From Metaphire vulgaris (lineage: Eukaryota; Annelida; Clitellata; Crassiclitellata; Megascolecidae): a stretch of DNA of 64,000 nucleotides. The notes under the pieces were generated by a model. That model worked only from the letters and a program-made list of their open reading frames with translations. It searched no databases and had not been told where the DNA came from. How positions within the stretch are numbered: position 1 is the first letter of the stretch; each line of letters begins with the position of its first letter. Where the stretch lies: positions 7,567,525 to 7,631,524 of the forward strand of contig CM030869.1 of NCBI GenBank assembly GCA_018105865.1. Direction: 5' to 3'. Of this stretch, positions 45,258 through 57,752 are shown piece after piece. The translations under genes were made by a program, and so were the position numbers.

Positions 45258-45900
45258 AAATGTAGAAATCGTGGCTTCTGATAGCACGTCTACACCATGA
45301 CTGATTATTCGGTATTTTGCTGAAAATGGTATGGATTTCCGGGACAGATTCAAAAAAGACAATGTCGGCTAATGATATTAAATAACTGCTTTATGCATCT
45401 TTACACACTTTGAACAAAGTAGCCTGAATAAACTGGCTAAGCTTATCATTTGAACTTCAAAAGCCGTGTCAATTAATTGTTGGCCATACATGTGATGACT
45501 GCATAATGCTTGTGCTTTGTACATTGCTGTACTTTCTACATATCTCGCATGCTTTTCACATTTGTTGCCATTTGAATTTCTGCTATGAGCTAGACTATCA
45601 AAGCTGCTGAGATGCATGGCATTAGGTAGAACATGTTGCCGATGATTTAATGCAAAGCATATTGTGTACTAGTTACAATATTAGCTATTTTTAATCCTAT
45701 TCTGGCTGTTACTACATGAAAAAAGGTTAAAGGTAAAGTTTCGCCCATACTCAAGTTCAAGCGTTGGGCGCTGATCTCCATTGTCAGGCACGCGGCGATG
45801 CAGGTGGCTTGCGCCATTAATCTAGAGTAGTTTGCTTTCTTCAGACTAGAGTTTTATCTTCACAGCCAAAGCTGCCACTCATTTACAACCACGCTCTAGC

Positions 45901-46067
45901 CAGTGGCAGCTCCATGGGGGAGCCCGTGCCTCCCCATTGAGTGCCTGGCCCCCCTGCTGGGACCCTATACTTAATACTACATACCTAACAACAAATGGTT
46001 GGCCCCCCATGATTAGAAGTTGCTACCCCAACGCCCCCCCCCTTGCCAAATCCTGGAGCCGCCACTG
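45901..46067 (-). mobile_element. hAT-type MITE, CAGTGGCGG family, copy 5
   Basis: CAGTGGCAGCTCCATG to GGAGCCGCCACTG. Left octamer gctctagc (45893-45900), right cctctacc: 6/8. Confidence 0.82.
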
Positions 46068-46076
46068 CCTCTACCA

Positions 46077-46446
46077 CAGTGGTTCTTAACCTTTTTGTGA
46101 TTACGTACCCCTGAAACAAGTATAAGAGAGCGAAGTACCTCCAACCACAGCCTACAGTACTTTATATAAGGACAGAAGTTTGTGTTTCGTAATATATCGG
46201 AAAATTATAAACTGCAACATCCTTCTGTCACGGATTGTACACAAGCCAGGAAGCGGGATTTTTCTTTTACAAGTTCTAATTTACACGTATTACCAACATT
46301 TCTACAGTCTCAAGTACAGTGTACAGTACATAATACATTGAAGTGAAAGTCTTTAAAACAGACTATTTCTGGATCACTCTGCCTACCCCCACAGCATCCC
46401 TCAAATACCCCAAAGTGGTACAAGTATCCCCGGTTAAGAATCACTG
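46077..46446 (+). mobile_element. hAT-type MITE, CAGTGGTTCTTAACC family
   Basis: CAGTGGTTCTTAACC at the left, GGTTAAGAATCACTG at the right. Flanks ctctacca and ctctagca (7/8). The layout, an ACGTACCCC block near the end, resembles other hAT MITEs with NTTCTTAACC ends. Confidence 0.86.
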
Positions 46447-47830
46447 CTCTAGCAAATGAAGGCTGAGTCGACTTTAGGGACTCTTGCCAGTGCAGTTGAA
46501 CCTGTTCCTTCAGACTGCCACTCTAGCATTTTACCAATCTGCCATTTTCCCGCACCCCTCAGATATACTGTAATAGTATTGTGATCTTATTCCAACAAAA
46601 CCTGTGTTACTTGATGCCAATTAGTTATGGGAACATTTTTTCTAGCCATTCTGGCATAAAAGGAGACTGCAGATGAGAATACATTTAGGCATATTTCAAA
46701 TGGTTGATGAGAATCTTCAATTTGATATGAAATTTTTCCAGGATATTGTCTTTGTAAGACTAAGAATGTACAGTAGTACCAATCTTAACAACAGATGCCT
46801 AACTTTGGTAGAAGAATCTGCATGCTTTATGTGGATTGATACATTGAGAAATTTTGGAGCATATCTAACTGAGGTATATAGCCTGTAGGATTATGAAATG
46901 GTGCAGAAGATTTACAGTAAGGCTGAGTGAGGGATGCTTGTACTATGATTTCACAAATCCAGAACAACTGCATTAATGTACCGTATTCTCATTTTGATGC
47001 AGTTCAATCAAAGCACAGCATAACTTACAATGTTCAAATGATGTAAAAAGGAATCACAGCTACATGTTGTGCCTTATATTGATGTAGCCATGTGGGCCCG
47101 CCCCTATTCAAATTGGAACCGGTTGTGAGATTCACACAAAACCATCAAGTACCATAGTTTTGGAGGGTAGGTAGTATATGAGATTGAGGAGAATGCAAGA
47201 AAAGAAAGTTGAAAGTGCTACAGGATGGAAAAAGCAATGCAGGACAGGCAACAATTTTTATTGCCAAAACTTTATACTCTTCTCACAAAATGTTGATGTG
47301 CCCCCCTCCCCATTCCAAAACAACTGGTGCCTTATCACACACAGATCAATGTTTGTCATCAATTTTCAAAAACCAGTAGCCATCCAGGATCCCAATTTTG
47401 AGGGGCACCTCGTGCTCCATTCCCCATTCTGCTTTGCCCCACGTCTTACATATGGTGGATTGTGTATGGGGCATAGATTAAAACACTGCACACACATGCT
47501 TTTGCCAAACTGCTGGCTTGTGAAAGCGGGGGTAACCATCGCCACAGAAACCACAGGCATTTACATAATTGTGCACCTGCAAGTGATCATTTGGTCACAA
47601 AAATGCAGCGGACCCATTATATTATTTTTCTGCACTAATTCATGACGACAACCAATGGCTTATTTTCATAGAGAAATGTAATTAACAACGACAATTACAG
47701 TAACTCTTTAGTTGCACCTAATTCACTTGCTTTGAATGTTTTATCTTCGAAAATGTTGGGTGATTACATTCAAATAGACTGGATTGATCACAATCCAACA
47801 AGTGTCTGTAGTTTATTTAGCAAATCATGA

Positions 47831-48355
47831 TTATTCATGTCCATCATAGAATTTTGAAAGAAAATCTGTTGGTTTCTGATTCCACGTATCCTTGAACCAT
47901 CGCATAATATGGGTTTTTTGCTTCCATATGTTGACGGTCTCTACCAGTTCCATCTGACCCTATTTAATACAGCAAGGAAACAATTACTTTCACAGTAAAA
48001 CAGGCTTTGTAAATGAAACCCAAAACACAATTGAACAAGATCATACTTGATGCTAACATTTTTTATATATCAAATGTACAGTATATATATAACCAAAATG
48101 GTAAAGCTGGTAATTTCAAAATGGAACCTGAGGACACAACATGACACTGCTTACGAAGTGGATTGGGACAGGCAAACGTTTTTTATGTGCTAGAGTGGTT
48201 TATAGATGGAATGAATTGAACAAGATAGTAATATGGCTACTAGTGTGTGATATTAAGATAAACTTAAGTACTATAGGATACTTTTTTGAATGGGCAAAAC
48301 TTAGTGGTTCTCACAAAAGACAGACCCTCGTGAAACACTTTAAACCTTGTTGCTA

Positions 48356-48390
<35 letters not shown>

Positions 48391-49145
48391 AATAATGTCA
48401 ACAGCCAAATGGCTTGAATATATTGTGGCCAAGCGGTTGTCCACACGAAAGGGAGGCAGAGGTATGGGTAAGGTTGCCAACCGTCCTGATTTTTTCAGGA
48501 TCATCCCGAAATATTGGTCAGTATTCCGAAAAAGGAGGGACGTTCGGGACAACGCAGTGTCCCAAAAAAGTCAGAGTATAGTAAAATTTGCAAATCAATT
48601 AATAAAAATTATTTAACTGTAAGTTGTTCAACTGTCCTTCAAATATTTAAAATCATTAATCAGATTCAATCTTTCAAGAATGATGCAAAGAATGTATACA
48701 CAAGAGCATTAGAATACTTGAAAAAGTGGTTCTATTTTGATAATAATGTCCTAGAAAATCAAGATATTGATCTTGAAGTATTTTTGTTCGAGAGTTTCTT
48801 AGAACACAGTCATACAAGTGGAATTACAGTTGTTGGAGATGACTTGTACAATAAGTACATCTTAGGACAAATTATGAGCCACAATGCCATCATCACTCAT
48901 CAGTTAGTCCAAAAACTAAATGCTACCTTAATAGCAAGGAGATCAATAGCTCGAACATCTGTGAGTTCTTTATTCTGGGTGAATATCTCCCGAAGCTTCT
49001 CTCGTCCATCTTTTACAGATATCGCAACATCGTACCTCAAGACTGCAAGCAAATAATAATCAGTAGTCCGTAAACACAGAAGTTCCGTTCAAGGCTTCAT
49101 AGACACAATACAAAATAGAACATTGAATATATATATATATATACC

Positions 49146-49189
<44 letters not shown>

Positions 49190-51490
49190 GGTGATTCTAA
49201 AAAATAAAATTTTGAATTTTAAATCGGCCAACCCCCCATATTTTTCCATTTGATATTAATGACTTGTAGCAATTTTTTCAGATTTTTAAAACAACATTTA
49301 GGACTAGCACAATCACAGTGAAGTTTTAAGTATGAGTCATTCCAAGTCAATTCAACAAATGGCTCCAAGTCAACCATCTCAAAAAATTATGAAATTCACC
49401 ACACTTGTTCCTCAAGCATCCAAGTGAAAGTTTACAAAATTTTAGCCTGCTCTCTTGAGTAGTTTTTGAGATATTCAACTTTTATTGCACCTAGAGGGCC
49501 GTTTTTGGGCGTTTCGCGGCAGCCACTTAAATTTCTCACAAATTCAGACCCCTATAACTTCAGAAATATCATAGCTAGAAGGCTGAATCTTTCTGGACTT
49601 ATTCATTACTAGTATTATTTTACAAAAATAGAGCAGAACTTTGTCTGTTGACAAAACTGTACTCCCTGCAGAGTCACAAAAATAGAAGAAAAAATTTGCA
49701 CCTTTCCTGCTATTCAATGTTTAGGTCTCCAAAGGGAACCTTTCTCTTTATTTCAGAGTTGTGACTTTTATTCCATAAACTGTCCAGTAGCTATATTTTC
49801 TTTCAGTGCAAACAGAATTTTCATATTGTAACTCCCTGAATTTTTACTGGTTCATAAATATATGTTCAAAGGTCTATGACGAATATTGGCTTAGAGTGTG
49901 AAAATGGCCAAGTGGGACAGGTGGTGGCCTAAAATGAATGGTATCACTAAATAGAGCACATTCATTGCTACAATATCTCCCAAATGTGTTATGGTACTTT
50001 TTCATTAAGATTTTTAATAAATTTTCAAATTTACGACTTTTTTAAAAGTTAAGTTTAGCACGTCGTGTTGTAGATGTGATTCAATGAGACCACAAACTCC
50101 ACTTTAACTCCTGTGTTTGAAGCAGTAGTATCAAAACATATTCCTTTAATGTGATCTTGCAATCCCTATTCATTCACAGTATTTATGGTTGCATAAGTCA
50201 TGCACTCATCCGTTCCACTGTATAGTTTAGGAACAGAGAGCAGTTTAATGATGTCATCAACAGCTACAAAACTTGGCAAGCAATCTACATGTTTTTTGCC
50301 AGGAGTTGCCAGAGCAGTGAAATCATCCATAATTTTAACATCCCAGTGCAAGACTAGTGGTACCATTGGTTTGAGACTAGATTTCATTTCTAACCCTATT
50401 TCCTTGCGATATCTCATCCTTGCATGCCGGATAGCACTGTAACTACCGGTAGTTATTAGATGTGAAGAAACTTTTTGAAGCCGACTTGTTGATGCCATGG
50501 CAACAAATGCTGCACTTCAATTACTGGTGTTGGTATGATCCAAGGCAGCTTCAGCTTATGCGGTTACTACCGGAACTTTGTCTCGTTTTCTAGTAGTTTT
50601 GTTTGGAGGCAACTCTGGCTCCAAATCTTTGCTGTCTTTGTCCTTGCTGCGGCTTCTAAATGAACTTTTGCGACAGCCATAGTTTCCTTGTGATACAGCA
50701 GACTACTTTAGCTGTTTTTGCTACCTCAACCACTTTTCACTTCAGAACACGATCTTCTTTGTGTGCAAGCTTGCAATCAACCCCCACCATGGAACCATGA
50801 CGACCTTTTTCCTTTGTGCGGCCAGAAACTTGAGGTCTTCGTAATCTTTGATCATTGCTGTGGCATTTTGGTGTGCAATGCCAAATAGGTCGAGCAGGCT
50901 TTCTTAAAAAAACTCGAATTGGACAAATTTTTCTGAGATTTACGATTTACTAGTTTCCTCGTGCCCTTCCCACTCGCTGTGTAGCTTTCTAAGTGCTCAG
51001 TTACATGATTGGGTGCTTTTGCCGTAATTCTAGCCTTTCACCAAATTGGTAGTAGTAGTTCAGTTGTTTTTTCAATACTGTCTTAGAGAAACATTGTATT
51101 AATTATCGTCATGAAAATGAAACAAGACTTGAAGCACTTCTCCATGAGAAGGAAGCTTAGCTTTGTTGAAGTCCTCTCTCATATTTCTAACAAGCCAGAT
51201 GGTGCAAGCTGAAGGATTGCTTTTCAGTTTCAATATTGACATGTCAGACATGCAAACCATAAAGTCAATCATTACTCTAATTACAAGTTATATGTTTTTA
51301 TTCCAATAATAAGAAATAACATGAAAATGCCATAATGTAGCGGCTTTGATTGCTTTGTGCCAGTCCTAAACATTGAAATACTTGATGTTTTTCTTCTTTT
51401 CTGTTAATGTTGCATCAAATGTAAAAAATCTAAACCTTGGCCAAATAAAAAAAACATAGAAATTTTTTTTGCATTGCAGTAAGAATCACC

Positions 51491-51582
<92 letters not shown>

Positions 51583-54500
51583 TAACATTGATATAGCCCA
51601 AGGATGTAATAGATAAAGCCACTGCCATCCAGAAGGAAATAAAATAAAACCTTGGCAATCCACGATCTAAAGTTAAATTTTGAAACCGTGTGTCTAAACG
51701 GGTCAAGCGGGTCAGTGATATATAGACTCTATATATCACTGACCCACTTGACCCTCTATATTATAGAGCATAAAAATATATAAAATAATAAAATATACAT
51801 CATAAAAAGTCCGTAAAGCACTTGTGAACCATTATAAAAGTCGAATTTCAGTAAATTTTTATTTGGTGAATCACATATGTGTGTGAGTATGGTGGTCACA
51901 TGCATATACAGTGTACTTGCATCATAATTCTTTCAAGAGTGATGCTAGTTAGAAAATAAAATATCGATTAAAAAAATATGCTGCAAAAATCAATTTTATC
52001 CAACACTGTATCAAAGCAACGCTTGTCATTTTTAGATAATTATAATAATCACTGAACACGGACAATAAATCAGATCTGCAGACACCAACAAAGTCATTCT
52101 GGCAAGAAAAAAGTGTAGACTTACTATTAATCCCATAAAAACAAAATGCAAGGCAGTCAGCAGAAAGGGAAAGTCTCAAATTATAAGAATATTAGACAAT
52201 ATAACAACTGAACAGGTAAAAAGATTCTCATATGTTGGAGGAGAAATTGTAAGTAACAGAAGCCATCAAGAGGATATGAAACAAAAATTGTCAAATTGCA
52301 AATGATGAAGAAATTGCATAGAATTTTGGAGCAACAAAGGCATAAACATTGACACCAATGTTAAATATGCATCATGATAAACTCACAAAGCATATATGGT
52401 GTGAAAGTAAAATACAAACATGGACTGTTAGTGGGTAAAGTGACATGTCTGCTGAGAACCTTTGGTGAGTAACCCGAATGCATAAGTTGAGAAGTGAAGA
52501 CGATTAGACAGCATGCCAGCCTAAAAGATACAATCAATGATAAAATTAGGAGAATAGAACCTGATATGGACATGTCAATAAAATGGGTGAAAGGAGGCTA
52601 CTAGGCACTCTACACCTGAATGGCAGGAAATTGAGGCAGAAGACCCAGGCAAAGTGGATGGACAACATCAGTGAAGACATGAACTTGAAAGGAAATTTAA
52701 TTGCAGAAGGAAAAATACTAACAAAAGACAGGACTTTTTGGAAATGTTTTGTGTCTAGCCATAGCTGCTAGGGAGCTGACAGAGCATGTTGATGACCATA
52801 GCTATATCAACACATTGACTCATACAATCAAGTCAAGTCATTCAAAGAACATTTCTGGTTGCTCCAACTCATTCCATGCAAATGTAACATTTGCCTTTTC
52901 ATAAATATAACTTTTCTGCCTAATCAAATAGAAATTTCACAAAGATATGTGACCATCTTTGCAAGTACAATACTCTGCTATCCTGATTTTCTGGATTTGA
53001 ACTGATTTCTTATGTGATTGAGATTTGGTGGACATAACGCAATATTTCTGTACATCATGAAATGGTGCTAGAGTTGATTTGGATTTGTTTAAAGATGAAA
53101 TTCTTAACCAAAGAAAGCAGGAAATTGCAACTCTTATATTTAACAGTTTTCGGTCAAATGTTGTTACTATTTTAAGTGAGGCAGTGATACAGACTAGACG
53201 CTCGAGATTTTGTTCCGATCAGTTTGTTAATTAATTCGATAAATTTCAATATTGTTCTTGCGAATTGCTAAAATTTAACTCTTAATTTTTAATTCGTTTT
53301 CAGCCGTTTATGTCGGTATATTTTTCTTTTACTATTTTTATGTAATTCCGCCAGAATCCATAGACTTAGAATCAACATGACCTATCATCGCTCATTTCAT
53401 TACCGTTACTATTTGTAATTTAATTCCAGACATTCTATTAGTTTTTCTATTAAATCACTCCACACTAACATCGGCTGCACTATTGACCTTGTGCTGAGCT
53501 TGTGGTCCGCTGCATGAGCTGAAACACAATTTGACTTTTCTGCACAATTTGACTTTCCTCGTTAATTTCAGCCTGACATCATGACATTATTTCCTCTCTA
53601 TTTGTTTATTCTAACTGTTCATTTCTTTTCCTCGAAACTTGATGTCGCAAACCGATTGATCACTGGACCTACCGCACTGCCGTTGAACAATACAAACATT
53701 TAAACGAAATTCCTATCTCCTTTTCCTTGACCCTCCGTCGCTCACATCTTCGTATTCGCCATTCACATTTCCGTCTCACCCGACGCACAAATATCATCAT
53801 CATTCTTCTTGCTCTATCAGGCGATATCCACCCAAATCCTGGACCATCCCCATCACACACAACACTCTGCACTCTCAACATCAGATCCCTCACTAATCCT
53901 CAACACACACATTCACTACATGAACTTGCTAACTCACAATTGGACTCCCTGTTCTCAAAACACACATTACTCTCAAAACACACACAACCCTCAACAACTG
54001 ATGTAATTGCATTGACCGAAACCTGGGTTTCACCATCAACCACTGCATCTCAATTGATAGAAGCCACCCCACCTGGCTTCACCCTAATAAGCTTTCCTAG
54101 AATAGCCAAATCCACCAACTCTTCTTCCAACCTCGGAGGAGGCACAGCCTTCCTCATCCGTGATCACATTCAAATAACTAGTTCATCATCAACACAATTT
54201 TCATCATTTGAATGCTCATCAGTTACTCTAAAACTCCCATACACGAAATTAACCATTTTCAATGTTTACCGTCCTCCATTATCGTCAAAATATTCAACTG
54301 CTTTTGGAAAATTCCTCGATGAATTCACTATCTTTCTAGGCTCAGCAGCAACAACCCCACATGAATTTGTAATAACCGGAGATTTCAACATACATGTTGA
54401 CAAGAACAATGACCCAAATTCTACTCAATTCAAACAACTCCTAACACAAGCAAACCTCACACAGCACATTTCCTTTCCAACTCACACTTTTGGCCACACC

Positions 54501-57405
54501 TTAGACCTATTAATCACCCTATCTTCTTCATCACTATCCCCTTGTTCATCAGTCAGCCCGTGCTCACCATCAGATCATTTCCCCATTTTCACTATCCTAA
54601 ACGTCTGCCCACCACCCCCTCCACCTCGTGGTACCTACTCATTCCGCCGTCTCAATAAAATTGACATATCCACCTTTTGTGAAGACATTGATTCATCTGA
54701 CCTCACCATTGAACCCCAAACACCCTACAATCACTAATTGACAAATATAATTCTGTCCTATCTGCCTTACTCGACAAACATGCTCCCATAATCACACGGC
54801 CACTATCATCTCACGGTAACAACCCTTGGTACAATTCCTTCATCCATTCTTATAAGTCATTTCGAAGACGCCTAGAAAGAATTTACAACCGAACACATTC
54901 TGCTATTGACCTTAAAAATCTCCGTTCTGCAACAAATCACTACCACAACCTCCTCATATCTGCCAAAAAAAGTATTATTCTAACTTAATTGCATCCAACA
55001 GCTCAAATCCTCGTAAACTCTGGAACACTGTGAATTGTCTATTCCACATAATAAAGCAAAGCCTCTACCTCAATCCATTTCGCAACTTGCTGAATCATTT
55101 GCTAATTTTTTTTCCGAAAAATCTCTAAGATCCGCACCAATCTAAAATCTACCATGACCAATCAAAATACATCTCCACATCACCCATCACCACCAGAAGC
55201 TCCTTCCAATTTTTCCTGCTTCACTCCTGTGACTGAGGAAGAAGTATCTAAACTCCTGCAGTCCTTTCCAAACAAGCAATGCAGTCTTGATCCAATACCA
55301 ACCTCTCTTCTCAAACAGTGTGCCTCTGCCCTAGTACCAACTATTAAAAAAATTATCAATTTATCTCTTTCCACAGGCACATTCCCATCCTCATTTAAAA
55401 ATTCCTCAGAAACTCCACTTCTTAAAAAACCAAACCTTGACAGAGAGGATCTCAACAATTATCGCCCCATTTCAAACCTGTCTGTCCTCTCCAAACTCAC
55501 AGAGAAAATCGTTCTTTCCAGACTAACTGAGCATTTGTCAAAAAACTCCTTATACAACACTCACCAATCCGCTTATACAAAACATCATTCAACAGAAACC
55601 GTCCTCACATACATTTATGACAAACTCCTCACTGCCATTGGCTCTCAACGAGTTACTGGTCTCTGTCTTCTTGATCTTTCTGCTGCCTTTGATACTATAG
55701 ATCACAAAATCCTACTGAAACGCCTTTCCCTCTGGTTTGGAATATCTTCTGTAGCTCACCGCTGGTTCCAATCCTATCTCCAATCTAGATCTTTTCAAGT
55801 TTCATGCCAGAATCAAACTTCATCACCTTCCGATCTATACTATGGAGTACCACAAGGATCTGTCCTTGGACCGGTTTTGTTCAGTCTCTACACTACCCCA
55901 CTGTCATCCTTAATCAACTCTCTCAAATTGAATCATCAACTTTATGCAGATGACACTCAATTATTTCTTTCGTTTACTCCATCTTCCTTTAAGGCATCAA
56001 TCTCTGAACTAGAATCAGCATTTTTGTCAATCTCATCGTGGATGTCAGCTAATCTCCTTGCCCTCAATCCCTCCAAAACAGAATTTCTCTTATTTGGACT
56101 GCCACAACAACTGAAAAAAATTGAAAATCCCACACTGATTTTAGCCCCAGATACAATAATAACCCCTGTTCCAACTGCAAAAAATCTTGGATTTACTTTT
56201 GACTCCTCCCTAAATTTTGAAGCTCACATATCTCAACTATCAAAACCTGTTATGCTCACATTAGTGATCTCTACGTCACCTTCGTCCCTACCTTGATATT
56301 AAAACTGCTTCCACTATTGCCACTTCAATAGTTCACTCTAAGTTAGACTACTGCAACTCACTGTTTCACAATCTTCCAAAGGCTTCCATATGTAAACTCT
56401 AATCGATTCAAAATGCCTTAGCTCGTGCAGTAACTAAATCGCCTAAATTTTGCCACATTACACCATTACTCAAATCTCTCCACTGGCTCAAAATAACAGA
56501 ACGCATTGAATATAAAATAATATCGATGACTTATAACTCACTTCATACATCAAAACCAGTCTACCTAAGAAATCTGATAATTCCACAACAACCTGGATCT
56601 ACTAGATCCTCTTCACATGTAACTCTCCTTCGACCTCTGAATCAATCATCTCTCAAAATTTGCAATCGTGCTTTTTCATATGCGGCACCTGAGCTTTGGA
56701 ACTCAATTCCAATATCCCTTCGCTGTCTACATCAAAGCCAAATAACAAACTCTGAGTCACAATTTTCTCCCCTTCTTGCAACATCTCCTCATGTTTTTCT
56801 TTCTAAACTAAAATCATTTCTCTTTATAAAATCATTTCCTCCATAGCTATAGCATCCTGCCCACTTGCCCTTTTGATTAAATGACCCGGCATGAATGACC
56901 CACCTTTGGCTATAGCTACTTCATTTGAGATTGAGCGCGTAGGAATAAGGAGCTACTTCGGTGCATCTTTTGAAAGCGCTTTAGAAATTAACGAGATTTT
57001 ACTTTTACTTTACTATCTTTTAGTTGGCTGCCCTACGCAATGTGATGGTGGCGCCATAGAAATTCATTGATTTATCTGGCAGCATCTACACTTTCACCTT
57101 TCTTCGCTTCTAAGTGATTCTTTATAAAGAGGCGTTATGCATAGTGTGCAAATATTCTATTACGTCTGCAAGGCTTTTCTGGCGCAAAAGAAGGTGATAG
57201 TGAGATCTTCAATGTCAACTGTTTGAAAGTCACCGAGACAGAAACATACAATCAGCTACGGAGCGAAGCTGAACCAACCGATGTATGGGATTTGTCTGTA
57301 CCAGGCCTTGTACAGATTCAGGACTCGTCTCCTCGCTTCGGCGTTGTCCAGCGACAGGATCGGCTTCACCTCCCTTGCACCGAGACGGACAACTTTCGCC
57401 GCCAT
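47831..57405 (-). CDS. NDUFA6: NDUFA6 (complex I B14 subunit, LYR protein), three exons
   Basis: NDUFA6 is an accessory subunit of mitochondrial respiratory complex I that binds acyl carrier protein through its LYR-type motif. Exons: 57405-57279 ([17 protein letters not shown], then [17 protein letters not shown], the LYR-like LYKAWYR), 49042-48927 ([14 protein letters not shown] and [11 protein letters not shown]), 47959-47831 ([20 protein letters not shown], ending [10 protein letters not shown] then TAA). Donor/acceptor phases match and the total is 372 bp, 123 residues plus stop, near the usual ~128. The first intron is 8.2 kb, unusual for so small a gene, and holds the retrotransposon at 53.7-57.0 kb and the transposon at 49.2-51.5 kb. 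The second intron is about 0.97 kb. The start is the only ATG giving the family N-terminus. Confidence 0.93.
48456..48840 (+). mobile_element. Possible hAT transposon remnant
   Basis: GGTTGCCAACCGTCCTGATT and the related CGGGAC blocks resemble ends of some hAT elements. The plus frame that follows ([17 protein letters not shown]) recalls hAT transposase C-terminal parts. It sits in NDUFA6 intron 2; the open frame continuing past 48927 is antisense to NDUFA6 exon 2 and not real there. Confidence 0.35.
49188..51495 (-). mobile_element. DNA transposon, 2.3 kb, with degenerate transposase
   Basis: Inverted ends TTAGGGTGATTCT / AGAATCACCCTAA bound a 2.3-kb unit set inside an AT microsatellite, half of which lies on each side. 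On the minus strand a broken transposase can be read: [20 protein letters not shown] (~50640-50580), then an open stretch 50498-50166 with [10 protein letters not shown] and [13 protein letters not shown], then [11 protein letters not shown] (~50150-50115), with stops and frame changes between. HWD and FDTT are plausible acidic catalytic positions. The superfamily is not certain. It lies in NDUFA6 intron 1. Confidence 0.75.
51493..51581 (+). repeat. Compound microsatellite (AT)n(AG)n
   Basis: AT dinucleotides followed by AG dinucleotides, at the right edge of the transposon at 49188-51495. Confidence 0.95.
51698..51764. repeat. Inverted repeat (hairpin)
   Basis: GGGTCAGTGATATATAGA is separated by one base from its exact inverse. 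Outer GGTCAAG/CTTGACC arms extend the stem with one mismatch region. Confidence 0.88.
52180..52775 (+). mobile_element. Degraded non-LTR retrotransposon fragment
   Basis: Remnants of a reverse transcriptase C-terminal region in changing frames ([17 protein letters not shown] near 52220, then [16 protein letters not shown] and [13 protein letters not shown] near 52583-52680). Stops interrupt it. It is in NDUFA6 intron 1. Confidence 0.6.
53727..57014 (+). mobile_element. CR1/L2-like non-LTR retrotransposon, nearly full length, frameshifted
   Basis: Endonuclease part 53727-54737: an N-terminal [11 protein letters not shown] motif, then [35 protein letters not shown] and SDHFPIF, the order of an APE-type endonuclease. 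A frame change near 54735 leads to a linker frame, and reverse transcriptase follows at 55154-56296 ([50 protein letters not shown], catalytic YADD at about 55940). Another frame change near 56270, then the C-terminal frame 56526-56846 ([19 protein letters not shown]). The 3' end is GCGCTTTAGAAATTAACGAG plus a short ATTTTACTTT-type repeat tail near 57014. At least three frame breaks make it inactive. It is inserted in NDUFA6 intron 1, antisense to that gene. Confidence 0.9.
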
Positions 57406-57584
57406 CTTGGACACAAACAACCAGCGAACGGAAAGTCGCTCCTGACCAATAGCAGAGAGTCCAATAGTTAGTTATATGCATATTCATAAGAAAGTCCGCA
57501 CAAGGATATGCAAATTGAGTAGGATAAGTAAGAAAGGAAAGCAAAGTTCTTTGAGGAAAGTACGCTCAATATTAACGAGATTTA

Positions 57585-57690
57585 TGATAAAGTAAGTAAG
57601 TAAAATCTCGTGGATTTCTATAGCGCCATTAGAGCACAAGAGTAGCTGCTTATTCTTATGATAGTGTCGATCAGGAAATCCTAGCAAATG
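57585..57690 (-). mobile_element. CR1/L2-like 3' tail, solo, near NDUFA6 start
   Basis: AAGTAAGTAAGTAAAATCTC then GTGGATTTCTATAGCGCC, the same unit as 14569-14660. It lies about 180 bp upstream of the NDUFA6 start codon. Confidence 0.62.
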
Positions 57691-57752
57691 ACTCTATTGT
57701 TAGTCAGACGGTTGGACAACGCTGCCATAGTGGATCTAATCACTATGCCTAA

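Larger units (their letters stand above)
45258..47830. other. Region between the Pipsqueak-like gene and the NDUFA6 stop
   Basis: Convergent 3' ends meet here. Contains a dispersed repeat (45725-45835) and two adjacent hAT-type MITEs (45901-46446). Open frames at 46673-46888 and 47178-47645 are AT-rich or low in similarity and show no motif; I do not call them genes. Confidence 0.5.

Noticed and set aside
47178..47645. 155-codon plus-strand open frame
   Set aside because: No domain, no splice context and no family resemblance; length alone is not enough in this sequence.
48927..49056. End of the plus-strand open frame 48514-49056
   Set aside because: This part is antisense to NDUFA6 exon 2; only the earlier portion might be a transposon remnant.
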